Below, one piece after another: positions 35,579-43,553 of a stretch of 51,737 nucleotides of DNA. Made by a program: the position numbers and the translations under genes. The DNA is from an uncultured Chitinophagaceae bacterium (GTDB lineage: Bacteria > Bacteroidota > Bacteroidia > Chitinophagales > Chitinophagaceae), in NCBI GenBank assembly GCA_903870685.1, contig CAIQDX010000021.1:1-51737 (forward strand), read 5' to 3'. Below the pieces are notes generated by a model, which was not told where the DNA came from, did no database searches, and saw only the letters and a program-made list of their open reading frames with translations. Position 1 is the stretch's first letter. The number at the start of each line of letters is the position of its first letter.

Positions 35579-36994
35579 TTATTTCTTTACAACATTTTGT
35601 TGCAACCAATTGTTCATTGTTTCTAATGCTGCAATAGAAAAGGTTTCTTCCAGTTCGCCGTATTCATTCACCGTGCATTTTGTGCAATGTTGAAATAGAT
35701 GATTCAGTCCCGGAAATATTTTTACAGTTACATTTTTATTGCCCGCTTTTTTTAGTGATGCTGCAATTGCAGTTGTATTTTGTTCAGCATATACTTGAAT
35801 ATCTTTTTCGCCATTCAATGCCAGTACCGGACATTTTACTTTACACCAGAATTGATCAGGTTCTGTTGTTATGAAATACTTAAGCCAGGCTTGCAGTTCA
35901 GGCTTTACTTGTCTGTTGGCATACATTTCGGGTGTTGCCATGTTTACATTCAACTGAATTGAGATACTATCTTTTAAACCGGCTTTCCAATCTGCGAATA
36001 TTTTTTTTGATTTATCTAAGATCACAGAATCATTTTCATTGTCATGAATAGTTTGCAATGTTTGTTTGGTAAGCGAATAAAATGATTCGTATGCAGCATT
36101 ACTTACTAGAGGTTTTAAAACATCTGTTTGCTGTTTCAATAAAATTTCAGTACCTGAGACACCGGTTCCTGCTAATGAAATAATAAAAGATAATTGTGGC
36201 CATTTTGTATAGATCATCGGCGAAATAAAACCGCCTTCACTATGACCAATCACGCCAATTTTCTTTTTGTTTATTTCATTTCTTGTCAATAAATATTGAA
36301 TGCTTGTCATTGCATCATTTGCATAATCTGCGCTTGTTGCATGAACAACATCGCCTTTTGATTTTCCCTTTGTTCTATCATCAACACGCAAAATTGCGAT
36401 GCCATTTTTTGTTAGATAATCAGCAATAACAGCAAAAGGTTTGTGTTCAAAAATAGTTTCGTCTCTATCCTGTAATCCGCTGCCGGTAATCATTACAGCC
36501 ACTGCAAAAGGTCCTTTTGTTTTTGGATAAGTTAATGTTGCAGCAAGATGAACAGTTTTATCTGCATTATCATATTCAACACTATCAACATTATAATTAA
36601 ATGGAGGTTTTGGTGTTTGTGGCCTATTCAATTCTGTTTCTTTTAAAACATGTTTCAGATCTAAAGGAAGATTACTTCCTCTTTGAATAAATACACCTTT
36701 TAATGATTCTTTATTTACAAATTGAGATTTAAAAATGGCTCCTGCAAATTTAGATTCAATAATTAAACTATCATTATTAAGAATTACACTACTGCAAGGA
36801 ATTCCTTTTGCACCTTGGTCGGGACTATCCATTGTTGCTTTATAATTATTAGCATCAATTTTATCGATATGGAAAACAATTCTTAGCGAGAGTGTCCCAA
36901 CATTTAATTTTCCTTCCCAAATTCCTGAAGGGTCATTTTGTGCATAGACAGCATTACTACATAATATTAAAAAAGAAAAAATAAATTTATTCAT
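35579..36994 (-). CDS. Secreted alpha/beta hydrolase with N-terminal beta domain
   Basis: 471 residues: a signal peptide (MNKFIFSFLILCSNAVYAQ), an N-terminal beta-rich domain (about 20-125, GIWEGKLNVG), then an alpha/beta hydrolase domain with the oxyanion region VMITGSGLQDRDE, nucleophile elbow VIGHSEGG, an acid residue in NGEKDIQV, and a catalytic His in GLNHLFQH. The layout is common in Bacteroidetes for periplasmic peptidase/esterase-like enzymes. The ATG at 36994 was chosen over a TTG two codons earlier. It lies 6 bp after sdpI, so it is part of that operon and may be under SdpR control. Confidence 0.85.
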   Translation of the reverse strand: MNKFIFSFLILCSNAVYAQNDPSGIWEGKLNVGTLSLRIVFHIDKIDANNYKATMDSPDQGAKGIPCSSVILNNDSLIIESKFAGAIFKSQFVNKESLKGVFIQRGSNLPLDLKHVLKETELNRPQTPKPPFNYNVDSVEYDNADKTVHLAATLTYPKTKGPFAVAVMITGSGLQDRDETIFEHKPFAVIADYLTKNGIAILRVDDRTKGKSKGDVVHATSADYANDAMTSIQYLLTRNEINKKKIGVIGHSEGGFISPMIYTKWPQLSFIISLAGTGVSGTEILLKQQTDVLKPLVSNAAYESFYSLTKQTLQTIHDNENDSVILDKSKKIFADWKAGLKDSISIQLNVNMATPEMYANRQVKPELQAWLKYFITTEPDQFWCKVKCPVLALNGEKDIQVYAEQNTTAIAASLKKAGNKNVTVKIFPGLNHLFQHCTKCTVNEYGELEETFSIAALETMNNWLQQNVVKK

Positions 36995-37000
36995 AAACAA

Positions 37001-37657
37001 TTATTGATGGTGCTTTTTAAAATAGATATAAGAATAGATTACAGGAACTAATGAAATAATAATTATTATAGTCATAAAAAATGCGAATCCAATTTTCGCA
37101 GGAAGAAAAAGTGTTGTAATTGTTATCAATATTCCTCCAAAAAACCAAAGTTTGCCGCCTAACTGATGTGTTGCACGCCAAGTATCAGGGTCTTCTAATG
37201 TCCACGGAGTGCGTATTCCAACAAAATAATTCGATTTAATACTGTGCATTAAATTTCCTAAATAGGCGAAGAACAATCCCATAATAGGAAACATAAATTT
37301 ACCGAATGTAAAACTTCCAGTCATAGCAGAATTAACGATCATCAATTCCAGTGCAGAAAGAAATATTACTAACAAAAAAGAAATTTTCTTGAAAGTATCT
37401 GCTGAAACGCTAGCTGTTTTTTTAGGATCTATTTTAGGGAGATATTTAATTAGAAAATAAATCCCAATAGTAACAATACTTAAAATTGCAATTGGCCAAA
37501 TCATTTCTCCTTTATCCCCAAATCTGTCAGGCTTACCATCAATTCCAAAATGTAATGCTACACTTTGCGGTAAGGAAGAAAATATTTTTATGAAATAAAT
37601 AATAGGCAACAGCCAAATTACAAATGCTGCAACATCAGTTAGGTTTGATTTTTTCAT
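37001..37657 (-). CDS. sdpI: SdpI-family membrane immunity-type protein
   Basis: 218 residues with six hydrophobic segments. The N-terminal part carries the DUF1648 pattern SVALHFGIDGKPDRFGDK. The C-terminal half carries the SdpI signature NYFVGIRTPWTLEDPDTWRATHQLGGKL. In Bacillus subtilis SdpI protects against the SDP toxin and also holds the repressor SdpR at the membrane. No SDP-like toxin gene is visible here. The gene follows the ArsR-type regulator by three bases, as in Bacillus. A broader envelope-stress role is plausible but unproven. Confidence 0.9.
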   Translation of the reverse strand: MKKSNLTDVAAFVIWLLPIIYFIKIFSSLPQSVALHFGIDGKPDRFGDKGEMIWPIAILSIVTIGIYFLIKYLPKIDPKKTASVSADTFKKISFLLVIFLSALELMIVNSAMTGSFTFGKFMFPIMGLFFAYLGNLMHSIKSNYFVGIRTPWTLEDPDTWRATHQLGGKLWFFGGILITITTLFLPAKIGFAFFMTIIIIISLVPVIYSYIYFKKHHQ

Positions 37658-37660
37658 TGT

Positions 37661-37930
37661 TTATTTCTTTTTTGTTTTAGTTGAAAATTGCATTACCCAT
37701 TTCAACATTTCATCCATTACTGTTGTATTGATTGAATAATAAATAAATTGTCCTTCTTTAACTGCCACCACCAAATTCGCTTGTTTCAAGAGATCGAGAT
37801 GATGCGAAATGCTTGGTTTTGAAATATTAAATTGATCGGCAATTTCACCTGCGGTCATATCTTTTTCTTTCAGCATTTCCAAAATGCTTCTTCTTGTTGT
37901 ATCATTTAATGCCTTAAAAAGAATGTTCAC
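37661..37930 (-). CDS. sdpR: ArsR-family repressor, SdpR-like
   Basis: About 89 residues from a GTG at 37930, giving MNILFKALNDTTRRSILEML, which matches the usual ArsR/SdpR N-terminus. The winged helix-turn-helix covers EKDMTAGEIADQFNISKPSISHHLDLLKQANLV. There are no metal-binding cysteines, so it is not an arsenic sensor. A TTG start at 37957 is possible but lies within the operator palindrome. The gene heads an operon with sdpI, and the palindrome in front of it suggests autorepression, as for Bacillus SdpR. Confidence 0.88.
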   Translation of the reverse strand: MNILFKALNDTTRRSILEMLKEKDMTAGEIADQFNISKPSISHHLDLLKQANLVVAVKEGQFIYYSINTTVMDEMLKWVMQFSTKTKKK

Positions 37931-37946
37931 AAAATTGATGTTTATA

Positions 37947-37968
37947 TATTTAGACAAATGTCTAAATA
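37947..37968. promoter_or_regulatory. Operator palindrome for SdpR
   Basis: TTTAGACAAATGTCTAAA (37949-37966) is a perfect inverted repeat with two spacer bases, extended by two more pairs on each side (22 bp in all). It lies 17 bp upstream of the GTG start and just downstream of the predicted transcription start. This is the size and kind of site ArsR-family dimers bind. Confidence 0.7.
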
Positions 37969-37982
37969 CTATTTTTAATCTC

Positions 37983-37990
37983 CAAATTTA
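37983..37990 (-). promoter_or_regulatory. -7 box of the sdpR operon
   Basis: Reads TAAATTTG on the minus strand, matching TAnnTTTG. Transcription would start about 37976, immediately before the palindrome, so a bound repressor would block it. Confidence 0.5.
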
Positions 37991-38216
37991 TTTTTTAAAC
38001 TACCGTCCGTCGTTACTGTTAAAATAATTTTCACACATTCATCACGCAAAAAGGGATTTTGCTTTTTTTGAAATAAAGATTATGAAACGCTTTGTGGCAT
38101 ATCGTTACATCGTGTTGATGCTTTTTCATTAAAGTATCGTTAACACCGTTCATATAATACGATAGCTATTCCTTGTAACTAATCACAAACTGCTTCGTCT
38201 CAATTTAGTGCATATC
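37991..38216. other. Divergent spacer between sdpR and the PepSY-like gene
   Basis: Part of a 349-bp gene-free region. Apart from the sdpR and PepSY-like promoter elements listed separately, I see only AT-rich sequence with short partial inverted repeats and no coding potential. Confidence 0.4.
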
Positions 38217-38224
38217 TATTTTTG
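38217..38224 (+). promoter_or_regulatory. -7 box of the PepSY-like gene
   Basis: TATTTTTG matches TAnnTTTG and lies 55 bp before the chosen ATG at 38280. Confidence 0.45.
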
Positions 38225-38279
38225 ACATGTCAATTCAAAAACTATGACAAATCATTTAAAACAAAAAATAAATCAAACT

Positions 38280-38726
38280 ATGAAAAAGTTATTCATCGCA
38301 GTTCTATTAGTAGCTGCAATCGGAACAAGCGCATTCGCAAATCCAACAACAGTTAATTACAAAATATTAAACAGTTTTGGAACAGATTTTAAAGGAGCAG
38401 AAAATGTTAGCTGGAAAATAAATAAGGATTTTGTAAAAGCATCATTCACTTATGATGAAACTCAGATAGATGCTTTCTACAATATAGATGGCGAGTTCAT
38501 AGGCACTTCCAAACAATTTGAATTAAATAAATTACCAAAAAAAGGATTGGAAACAATCACTAAAAAATATCCTTATCCTCCTTATAAATTAATCGAAAGC
38601 ATTGAATTAACTTATGCCGATGGCGATAAAGGTTATTTTATTTCATTCGAAAAAAATAATGAAACATTGGTGCTTCAGGTATCAACATCAGGCGAAGTAA
38701 GCGTATTTCAAAAAACAGTGAAATAA
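38280..38726 (+). CDS. Secreted PepSY-like small protein
   Basis: 148 residues from the ATG at 38280: a signal peptide (MKKLFIAVLLVAAIGTSAFA), then a compact domain with FKGAENVSWKIN, KASFTYDETQIDAFYNIDGEFIGTS and a closing beta strand TLVLQVSTSGEV. This resembles the PepSY-like / putative beta-lactamase-inhibitor-like periplasmic proteins common in Bacteroidetes, whose function is unknown. The frame starts 12 codons earlier (38244), but those codons are not signal-like. It is a single-gene unit, with its own -7 box and a terminator right after it. Confidence 0.78.
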   Translation: MKKLFIAVLLVAAIGTSAFANPTTVNYKILNSFGTDFKGAENVSWKINKDFVKASFTYDETQIDAFYNIDGEFIGTSKQFELNKLPKKGLETITKKYPYPPYKLIESIELTYADGDKGYFISFEKNNETLVLQVSTSGEVSVFQKTVK

Positions 38727-38749
38727 AAAATTGAATCCTATGTCTAACT

Positions 38750-38787
38750 AAAAAGTCCTCTTATTTTATAAAAGGACTTTTTATTTT
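38750..38787. terminator. Bidirectional terminator
   Basis: AAAAAGTCCT (38750-38759) pairs with AGGACTTTTT (38773-38782), flanked by A and T runs. It ends the PepSY-like gene and overlaps the stop codon of the convergent deacetylase gene at 38781. Confidence 0.8.
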
Positions 38788-39548
38788 AGATAAGATTGAA
38801 TGGTAGCGAATTCGCCTTCATTTTTTAAATCAATAACTAATTGATGCAATCTTTTTTGCAAAGGCAACCCACATAATTTTTTTGTATAGCCCGGCAATTT
38901 GTATTTATTAATATCGGCAAACTCCCATGGATGAAAATACAAACACAAATAACCATCTTTTTTTAAAGTTTGAATGGCCATTTTTTTGAAAATAAAATAA
39001 GGAAGATTTTTAAATGCCAGCCAAAACAATGGAATTCTTAAATGTGGTGAAACTGAGGCCGGCAAACGTTTTACACCATCTTCAATATACAAAGTTCTTG
39101 ATAAATGCAAATTGTTATATCGACCCGGAAGAAAAGTTGGGTTGATGGATGAATCGTAATCATAGCCTGCATTTTTTACATCAGCCATATCAATTTTTTT
39201 CATTCGCGGCATACGTAAACCGGTAACAGAAGTTTCTGAAATCTCTTCTAATTTTTGTTTCGATAATAATAGATCTTCTTCTTTAAAACTGGAATGATAA
39301 AAAGTATGCGAAGCAATTTCATGCTGTTTTGCCAAAGCTTTAATTTGTTGTGGAAAATGCATGGCATAATTAGCCGTTGTAAAAAGCGTAGCATTAATTT
39401 TATGTTCTTCTAAAGTTGGAATGATGGCTTCGGTTCCTCGATGACCAATAGTTAATTGTTCATCTAAAGAAATTTGTTCTCCATATTCTAATGGCATATC
39501 AAATTCTTCCACATCAAAGCTCAATAATATAAACCGATCTTTTTTCAT
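38781..39548 (-). CDS. Polysaccharide deacetylase (NodB-like)
   Basis: 255 residues of carbohydrate esterase 4 type, which removes N-acetyl groups from envelope polysaccharides. The metal triad is visible: Asp12 in SFDVEEFD, and His81 and His85 in ASHTFYH. Further motifs are LRMPRM and the catalytic His region LYFHPWEF. There is no signal peptide, so the enzyme probably acts on the cytoplasmic face or on lipid-linked sugars. The closest pattern known to me is the deacetylase group of exopolysaccharide clusters, but no glycosyltransferase is adjacent. It diverges from the methyltransferase gene across a 73-bp spacer. Confidence 0.9.
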   Translation of the reverse strand: MKKDRFILLSFDVEEFDMPLEYGEQISLDEQLTIGHRGTEAIIPTLEEHKINATLFTTANYAMHFPQQIKALAKQHEIASHTFYHSSFKEEDLLLSKQKLEEISETSVTGLRMPRMKKIDMADVKNAGYDYDSSINPTFLPGRYNNLHLSRTLYIEDGVKRLPASVSPHLRIPLFWLAFKNLPYFIFKKMAIQTLKKDGYLCLYFHPWEFADINKYKLPGYTKKLCGLPLQKRLHQLVIDLKNEGEFATIQSYLK

Positions 39549-39574
39549 AATCCTTTCATTCGAAATTATTATTG

Positions 39575-39582
39575 CAAAAATA
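39575..39582 (-). promoter_or_regulatory. -7 box of the deacetylase gene
   Basis: Reads TATTTTTG on the minus strand, 26 bp before the ATG at 39548. It fits TAnnTTTG; no clear -33. Confidence 0.4.
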
Positions 39583-39621
39583 CTACCTTCAAATTTTTAA
39601 ATCTCTTTTAAATCGAAACAA

Positions 39622-40305
39622 ATGAACCGACTGAAAGTTATTACAACTTTAATGAAACAGAAAAATCTGAAAAATTATTTAGAAATAGGTGTTCATAATG
39701 CGCATATTCTATTCAGAATTAAAAGCACATTTAAAATTGCCATCGATCCAAAATTTGCATTTGATACTGCCAGAAAAATTGGTAAAACGATTTTAAATCC
39801 ATTCAATCTTTATAATCAATATTTCGAGAAAACAAGCGACGATTTTTTTGCAGATGATGCATCAAAAGTCATTGGCAATAAGAAAATAGAAATTTCATTA
39901 ATTGATGGCATGCATCAATACGATTATGCTTTGCGTGATATTGAAAACACTTTGAAATATTTAAGTGATGATGGCGTAATTATTATTCACGATTGTAATC
40001 CGCAAACAAAAGCCGCATCGGGAACTTGGGATGAATGGCAAAGCCGTAATGAAGAAGGTTTCTGGAATGGTGATGTTTGGAAAGCCATTGTGCACTTACG
40101 TTCTACAAGAAAAGATATTAATGTTTTTGTGTTGAATTGCGATCATGGTTTAGGTGTTGTAACAAAATCGAAACCTGAAAATGTATTAAACTTAACGCCA
40201 GATGAAATCGTGAAAATGCAATATGAAGCATTTGATGCCGACAGAAAAGATTTGATCAATTTAAAACCTGTTGATTATTTCTACGAATATTTTTCTGTGA
40301 AATAA
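39622..40305 (+). CDS. Class I SAM-dependent methyltransferase (Methyltransf_24 type)
   Basis: 227 residues. The SAM-binding motif is NYLEIGVHN near 18-26, followed by the acidic strand end KIAIDPKFAFD. Then comes ISLIDGMHQYDYALRDIENTLKYL and GVIIIHDCNPQ, the typical pattern of the cephalosporin-hydroxylase/Methyltransf_24 group often tied to polysaccharide or small-molecule modification. The acceptor is unknown. It diverges from a polysaccharide deacetylase gene, so a role in surface glycan modification is possible but inferred only from position. Confidence 0.82.
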   Translation: MNRLKVITTLMKQKNLKNYLEIGVHNAHILFRIKSTFKIAIDPKFAFDTARKIGKTILNPFNLYNQYFEKTSDDFFADDASKVIGNKKIEISLIDGMHQYDYALRDIENTLKYLSDDGVIIIHDCNPQTKAASGTWDEWQSRNEEGFWNGDVWKAIVHLRSTRKDINVFVLNCDHGLGVVTKSKPENVLNLTPDEIVKMQYEAFDADRKDLINLKPVDYFYEYFSVK

Positions 40306-40321
40306 AATATGTTGTGTAAAG

Positions 40322-40395
40322 AACAAAGCGTACAAGTGAGTGACACAACAAAAGTTTAACAGTTGTACAACAGCTTGCCAAAAAAACAATTATTA
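40322..40395 (-). repeat. Dispersed intergenic repeat, locus 10 (diverged core subtype)
   Basis: Plus strand GTACAAGTGAGTGACACAAC (40330-40349), the inverse of GTTGTGTCACTCACTTGTAC. It is followed by GTTGTACAACAGCTTGCC and an A run, which match the T-run end of other copies. It lies between the methyltransferase gene and ubiE. Confidence 0.75.
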
Positions 40396-40438
40396 CAATT
40401 TAGAAAAGTTTGTGCAATAAAAAATATCTTCGCCATCT

Positions 40439-41182
40439 ATGACAAAGTTTGCACATGATACTGTGGTGCCCGATAAAGAAAGCAATCTGAACAAAAAACA
40501 ACAGGTAGCAGAAATGTTCGACAGCATTGCATTTCGCTACGATTTTTTAAATCGCTTTTTAAGTGTTGGTATTGATGTTGGCTGGAGAAAAAAAGCAATC
40601 AGTCAGCTAAAAAATATTCAACCAAAAAAAATTTTGGATGTTGCAACCGGAACTGCTGATGTTGCATTGATGACTTATAAAATGTTGCATCCTGAAAAAA
40701 TAATTGGTATCGATATCAGTGAAGGTATGCTGGAATTGGGCCGACAAAAAATCGAGAGACTTAATTTATCTAACAATATCGAATTAGTAAAGGGCGATAG
40801 TGAAAATATTAATTTCGAAGACAATAATTTTGATGCTATCACCGTTGCATTTGGTGTGCGCAATTTCGAAAATTTAGAAAAGGGTTTAAAAGAAATGTTT
40901 CGCGTTTTGAGACCAGGCGGAAAATTAGTTGTGCTAGAATTCTCAAAACCAAAACAAACCGCTTTTAAAATTTTCTATAACTTGTACATGAATCAAATTG
41001 CGCCAGCATTTGGAAAATTGTTTTCAAAAAATAAAAATGCTTATCAATATTTGAACGATAGTGTTCAGGCCTTTGCTGAAGGCGAAACTTTTTTAACCAT
41101 CATGAATGAAGCTGGATTTACTCAAACTTATTTAAAAACGCTTAGCTTAGGAATATGCACTATTTATTGCGGAAGCAAATAA
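40439..41182 (+). CDS. ubiE: Demethylmenaquinone methyltransferase (UbiE/MenG)
   Basis: Methylates demethylmenaquinone to menaquinone, the last step of the pathway that MqnC serves. 247 residues with the family pattern: MFDSIAFRYDFLNRFLS, ILDVATGTADVAL (SAM motif I), GIDISEGMLELG, FDAITVAFGVRNFENLEKGL, MFRVLRPGGKLVVLEFSKP, and a final AGFTQTYLKTLSLGICTIYCG. Length and motifs are complete. Its 3' end overlaps porT by 28 bp, an arrangement I recall from other Bacteroidetes. Confidence 0.95.
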   Translation: MTKFAHDTVVPDKESNLNKKQQVAEMFDSIAFRYDFLNRFLSVGIDVGWRKKAISQLKNIQPKKILDVATGTADVALMTYKMLHPEKIIGIDISEGMLELGRQKIERLNLSNNIELVKGDSENINFEDNNFDAITVAFGVRNFENLEKGLKEMFRVLRPGGKLVVLEFSKPKQTAFKIFYNLYMNQIAPAFGKLFSKNKNAYQYLNDSVQAFAEGETFLTIMNEAGFTQTYLKTLSLGICTIYCGSK

Positions 41183-41877
41183 TTCTGCTCATTGTTGTTG
41201 TTCTGTGTGCTGCAAAATCTTTTGCACAGACAGAAATATTTCGTTCCGAACACGATGATGTTCCATATTATTTTGGTGCAACATTTGGTTATAACACTTC
41301 TACACTCAAAGCAACTAAATCCTATAAATTTTTACAGAGCGACAGTGTTCTTGTTGCGCTGCCGGGCAGCAGTGGCGGGGTTTCCATAGGTTTATTGGCA
41401 ACAGGAAGATTAAGCGATCATTGGCAAATTCGTTTTAATCCGCAGGTAATTATCGGCAGTGCCCGTTATATTGATTATACATTAGACAGTACTTTAACAA
41501 ATGGCGATCCTATTTTTCAAAAACGAATCATGCCTACCATGATCGTAAGTTTTCCTTTGCATTTTAAATTTAATTCCGATCGCATCGATAATTTCAGAGT
41601 GTATTTATTAGGAGGAATTAAATACGATATTATTTTTTCAAGCAATGCAAAGTCAACGAACTTGGGAAATGAAATTGGTTTCAAGAATCACGACTTTGGA
41701 ATTGAAGGTGGTATTGGTTTTAATTTCTTCTTCCCGTATTTTACTTTGTCGCCCGAAATAAAATTCAGCAACGGATTAACCGATATTTTACAACGCGATG
41801 CTGCAAATAAATATTCAAGTGTGTTCGATAAAATACAAACTCGAATGATCATGTTCTCGCTGCATTTCGAGTATTAA
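41155..41877 (+). CDS. porT: PorT-family outer-membrane protein of the type IX secretion system
   Basis: 240 residues. A signal peptide (MHYLLRKQIILLIVVVLCAAKSFAQ) is followed by an outer-membrane beta-barrel of the PorT type, with a terminal aromatic (FSLHFEY). PorT is needed for type IX secretion and, in gliding species, motility. Identity rests on barrel character, size and the conserved position after ubiE. The ATG at 41155 lies inside ubiE (28-bp overlap), so translation is probably coupled. Its presence implies that this bacterium has a type IX system encoded elsewhere. Confidence 0.85.
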   Translation: MHYLLRKQIILLIVVVLCAAKSFAQTEIFRSEHDDVPYYFGATFGYNTSTLKATKSYKFLQSDSVLVALPGSSGGVSIGLLATGRLSDHWQIRFNPQVIIGSARYIDYTLDSTLTNGDPIFQKRIMPTMIVSFPLHFKFNSDRIDNFRVYLLGGIKYDIIFSSNAKSTNLGNEIGFKNHDFGIEGGIGFNFFFPYFTLSPEIKFSNGLTDILQRDAANKYSSVFDKIQTRMIMFSLHFEY

Positions 41878-41952
41878 TTTTTTTGTTACCGGCTGTTGTA
41901 TTTAAATGAGGCCGTTGTTGCGTCGCACTCTTCAACTGCAAATAAATGTGGA
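41878..41952 (+). repeat. Dispersed intergenic repeat, locus 11 (long copy, left border of a two-gene segment)
   Basis: T run, GTTACCGGCTGTTGTATTT, then the core GTTGCGTCGCACTCTTCAAC (41917-41936) and AAATGTGGA. By eye it matches locus 12 at 66 of 75 positions, in the same orientation. Confidence 0.85.
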
Positions 41953-41996
41953 GCAAATTTTACTATAAAATTTCAATCGAATAAAAGTTATAGAAT

Positions 41997-43508
41997 CTAG
42001 TGATTACAATTCTTCAACAAACTAAATGTCTTATCGATATTCATTTGCAAATTCATTGTTGCTTGCAATTCTTGCCCGCTAACTTCATGCAGTTGTTTTA
42101 TTTGTTTATAACTTAAATACCAATCTAAAGCGTTGTAAGCCTCGTCTACTGCCAATTGCGCGTATGCTACGTAAGGTATTTTATTGTTAAAGGTTATTAA
42201 GTTTTTTAAAAATTCAGTTTCAAGTATTTTCTCAATTCCTTTACTTGCAATGAACTGACCAACATCAACAAGAGGATGCCCGTCATTAAGTACCATTTCC
42301 ACATTTGGATCCTTTAAAATTTTTTCATAGTCTGTATCGGTATCTGCAACTTTTGCAATTCCAGCTTGGACTGCATCTCTAAAAAATGCATCGTATTCTA
42401 TGGCATCGCCAAATTTTTTCACATCTTTTGCTAAAAAATCACTATTAAAAGTGCGTGCTCTTAATGTTTTCAAATAACCATCAACATCGACACCTTTTTC
42501 ACGAAGTTGATCCATATAAGGCAGAAGCCTTTGCTCAATATTTCTTGCTTTAGCACCTTTGTCTTCTACAGTTTTTAATAGGTCGCCAAATTTTTGACTG
42601 AAAACAAATTCGAAGCCTGATTGTGCCGCATTCCATAATGCAGAATTGTTTTTCTTTTTCCATTCTTCCAAATCGGTTTGCGTACTGATAATTGTTTTAT
42701 GAAACTTATCTCTTTGCATAAAATAATTATCCAATCTTTTTTGCAATGTTTCACATTCAATATTAGTTTTAGCCGAATTTAAAATTGTTTTTTTTGCAGT
42801 ATCATTTTTTAAATTCGCTACTTTTGCACTATCCAAAATTTTATTCTCCTTAATAAATTTATCTGCATTATTAATATCCAATATCACTGAATCCTTATCT
42901 GGATCAACCAGTGTATTAATTTGAGCAGAATCCATTTGCGTTCCAAAAAAGTTTGTTTGATGACCAATTTTTGAAGTATCATTCGGAACAGTTAATCCAT
43001 CAAATTGTTCTCTTGCATTTTTTGACATGGTTTCCATATCACCATTTAAATTTTTAAAATCTAATTTCTGCGATCCTTCTACAGGTTTATATGAATCCAT
43101 AAGTTTCAAAAACATTGCATGATCGACAGAATCTTTTATTTTCTTTTGTTTTGCTTGTTCCTGTGCTAATTTAATTTGCTGTTGCTGTAAAAGCAGTTGT
43201 TGCTGCTGTTGTTTTTGTTGTTGTGCTTTTTGATCGGAACTGAATATTCCATTCAATAATCCTTGCATCAATGTTCCAGCAACCATCATATTTAAATTAT
43301 TTGCGGGAGTAATCACAACAGGTTTTGAAGAAGATGTAGTGGTTTTAGGTGCAACATAATACGGGCAACTCGTTGCATGTCCCGATCCACAAGCCCGACC
43401 ACAGGAAGCGCAAACACAATTGGACTGTGCTGAAACAGAATAATTAAATAAAAAATTACTCGTAAGTGAAAAAACGAAATTGAATATGATTAAGGTAGTG
43501 AGGCGCAT
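41997..43508 (-). CDS. Secreted Cys- and Gln-rich protein of unknown function
   Basis: 503 residues that I do not recognise. The signal peptide ends near SVSAQ (about 28). Directly after it is a cysteine cluster, CVCASCGRACGSGHATSC (six cysteines in 18 residues), a possible metal or disulfide knot. A Thr/Ser/Lys linker follows, then a Gln-rich coiled coil (about 95-125). The rest is helical, charged and without known motifs; only two more cysteines occur, one of them near the C-terminus. It lies 45 bp after a TPR lipoprotein gene in the same direction, and both are bracketed by direct copies of the dispersed repeat. An envelope complex is plausible; the function is unknown. Confidence 0.75.
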   Translation of the reverse strand: MRLTTLIIFNFVFSLTSNFLFNYSVSAQSNCVCASCGRACGSGHATSCPYYVAPKTTTSSSKPVVITPANNLNMMVAGTLMQGLLNGIFSSDQKAQQQKQQQQQLLLQQQQIKLAQEQAKQKKIKDSVDHAMFLKLMDSYKPVEGSQKLDFKNLNGDMETMSKNAREQFDGLTVPNDTSKIGHQTNFFGTQMDSAQINTLVDPDKDSVILDINNADKFIKENKILDSAKVANLKNDTAKKTILNSAKTNIECETLQKRLDNYFMQRDKFHKTIISTQTDLEEWKKKNNSALWNAAQSGFEFVFSQKFGDLLKTVEDKGAKARNIEQRLLPYMDQLREKGVDVDGYLKTLRARTFNSDFLAKDVKKFGDAIEYDAFFRDAVQAGIAKVADTDTDYEKILKDPNVEMVLNDGHPLVDVGQFIASKGIEKILETEFLKNLITFNNKIPYVAYAQLAVDEAYNALDWYLSYKQIKQLHEVSGQELQATMNLQMNIDKTFSLLKNCNH

Positions 43509-43553
43509 AAAAAATTAATTTAAGATTACTGAATACAAATACAGTATTAATAA

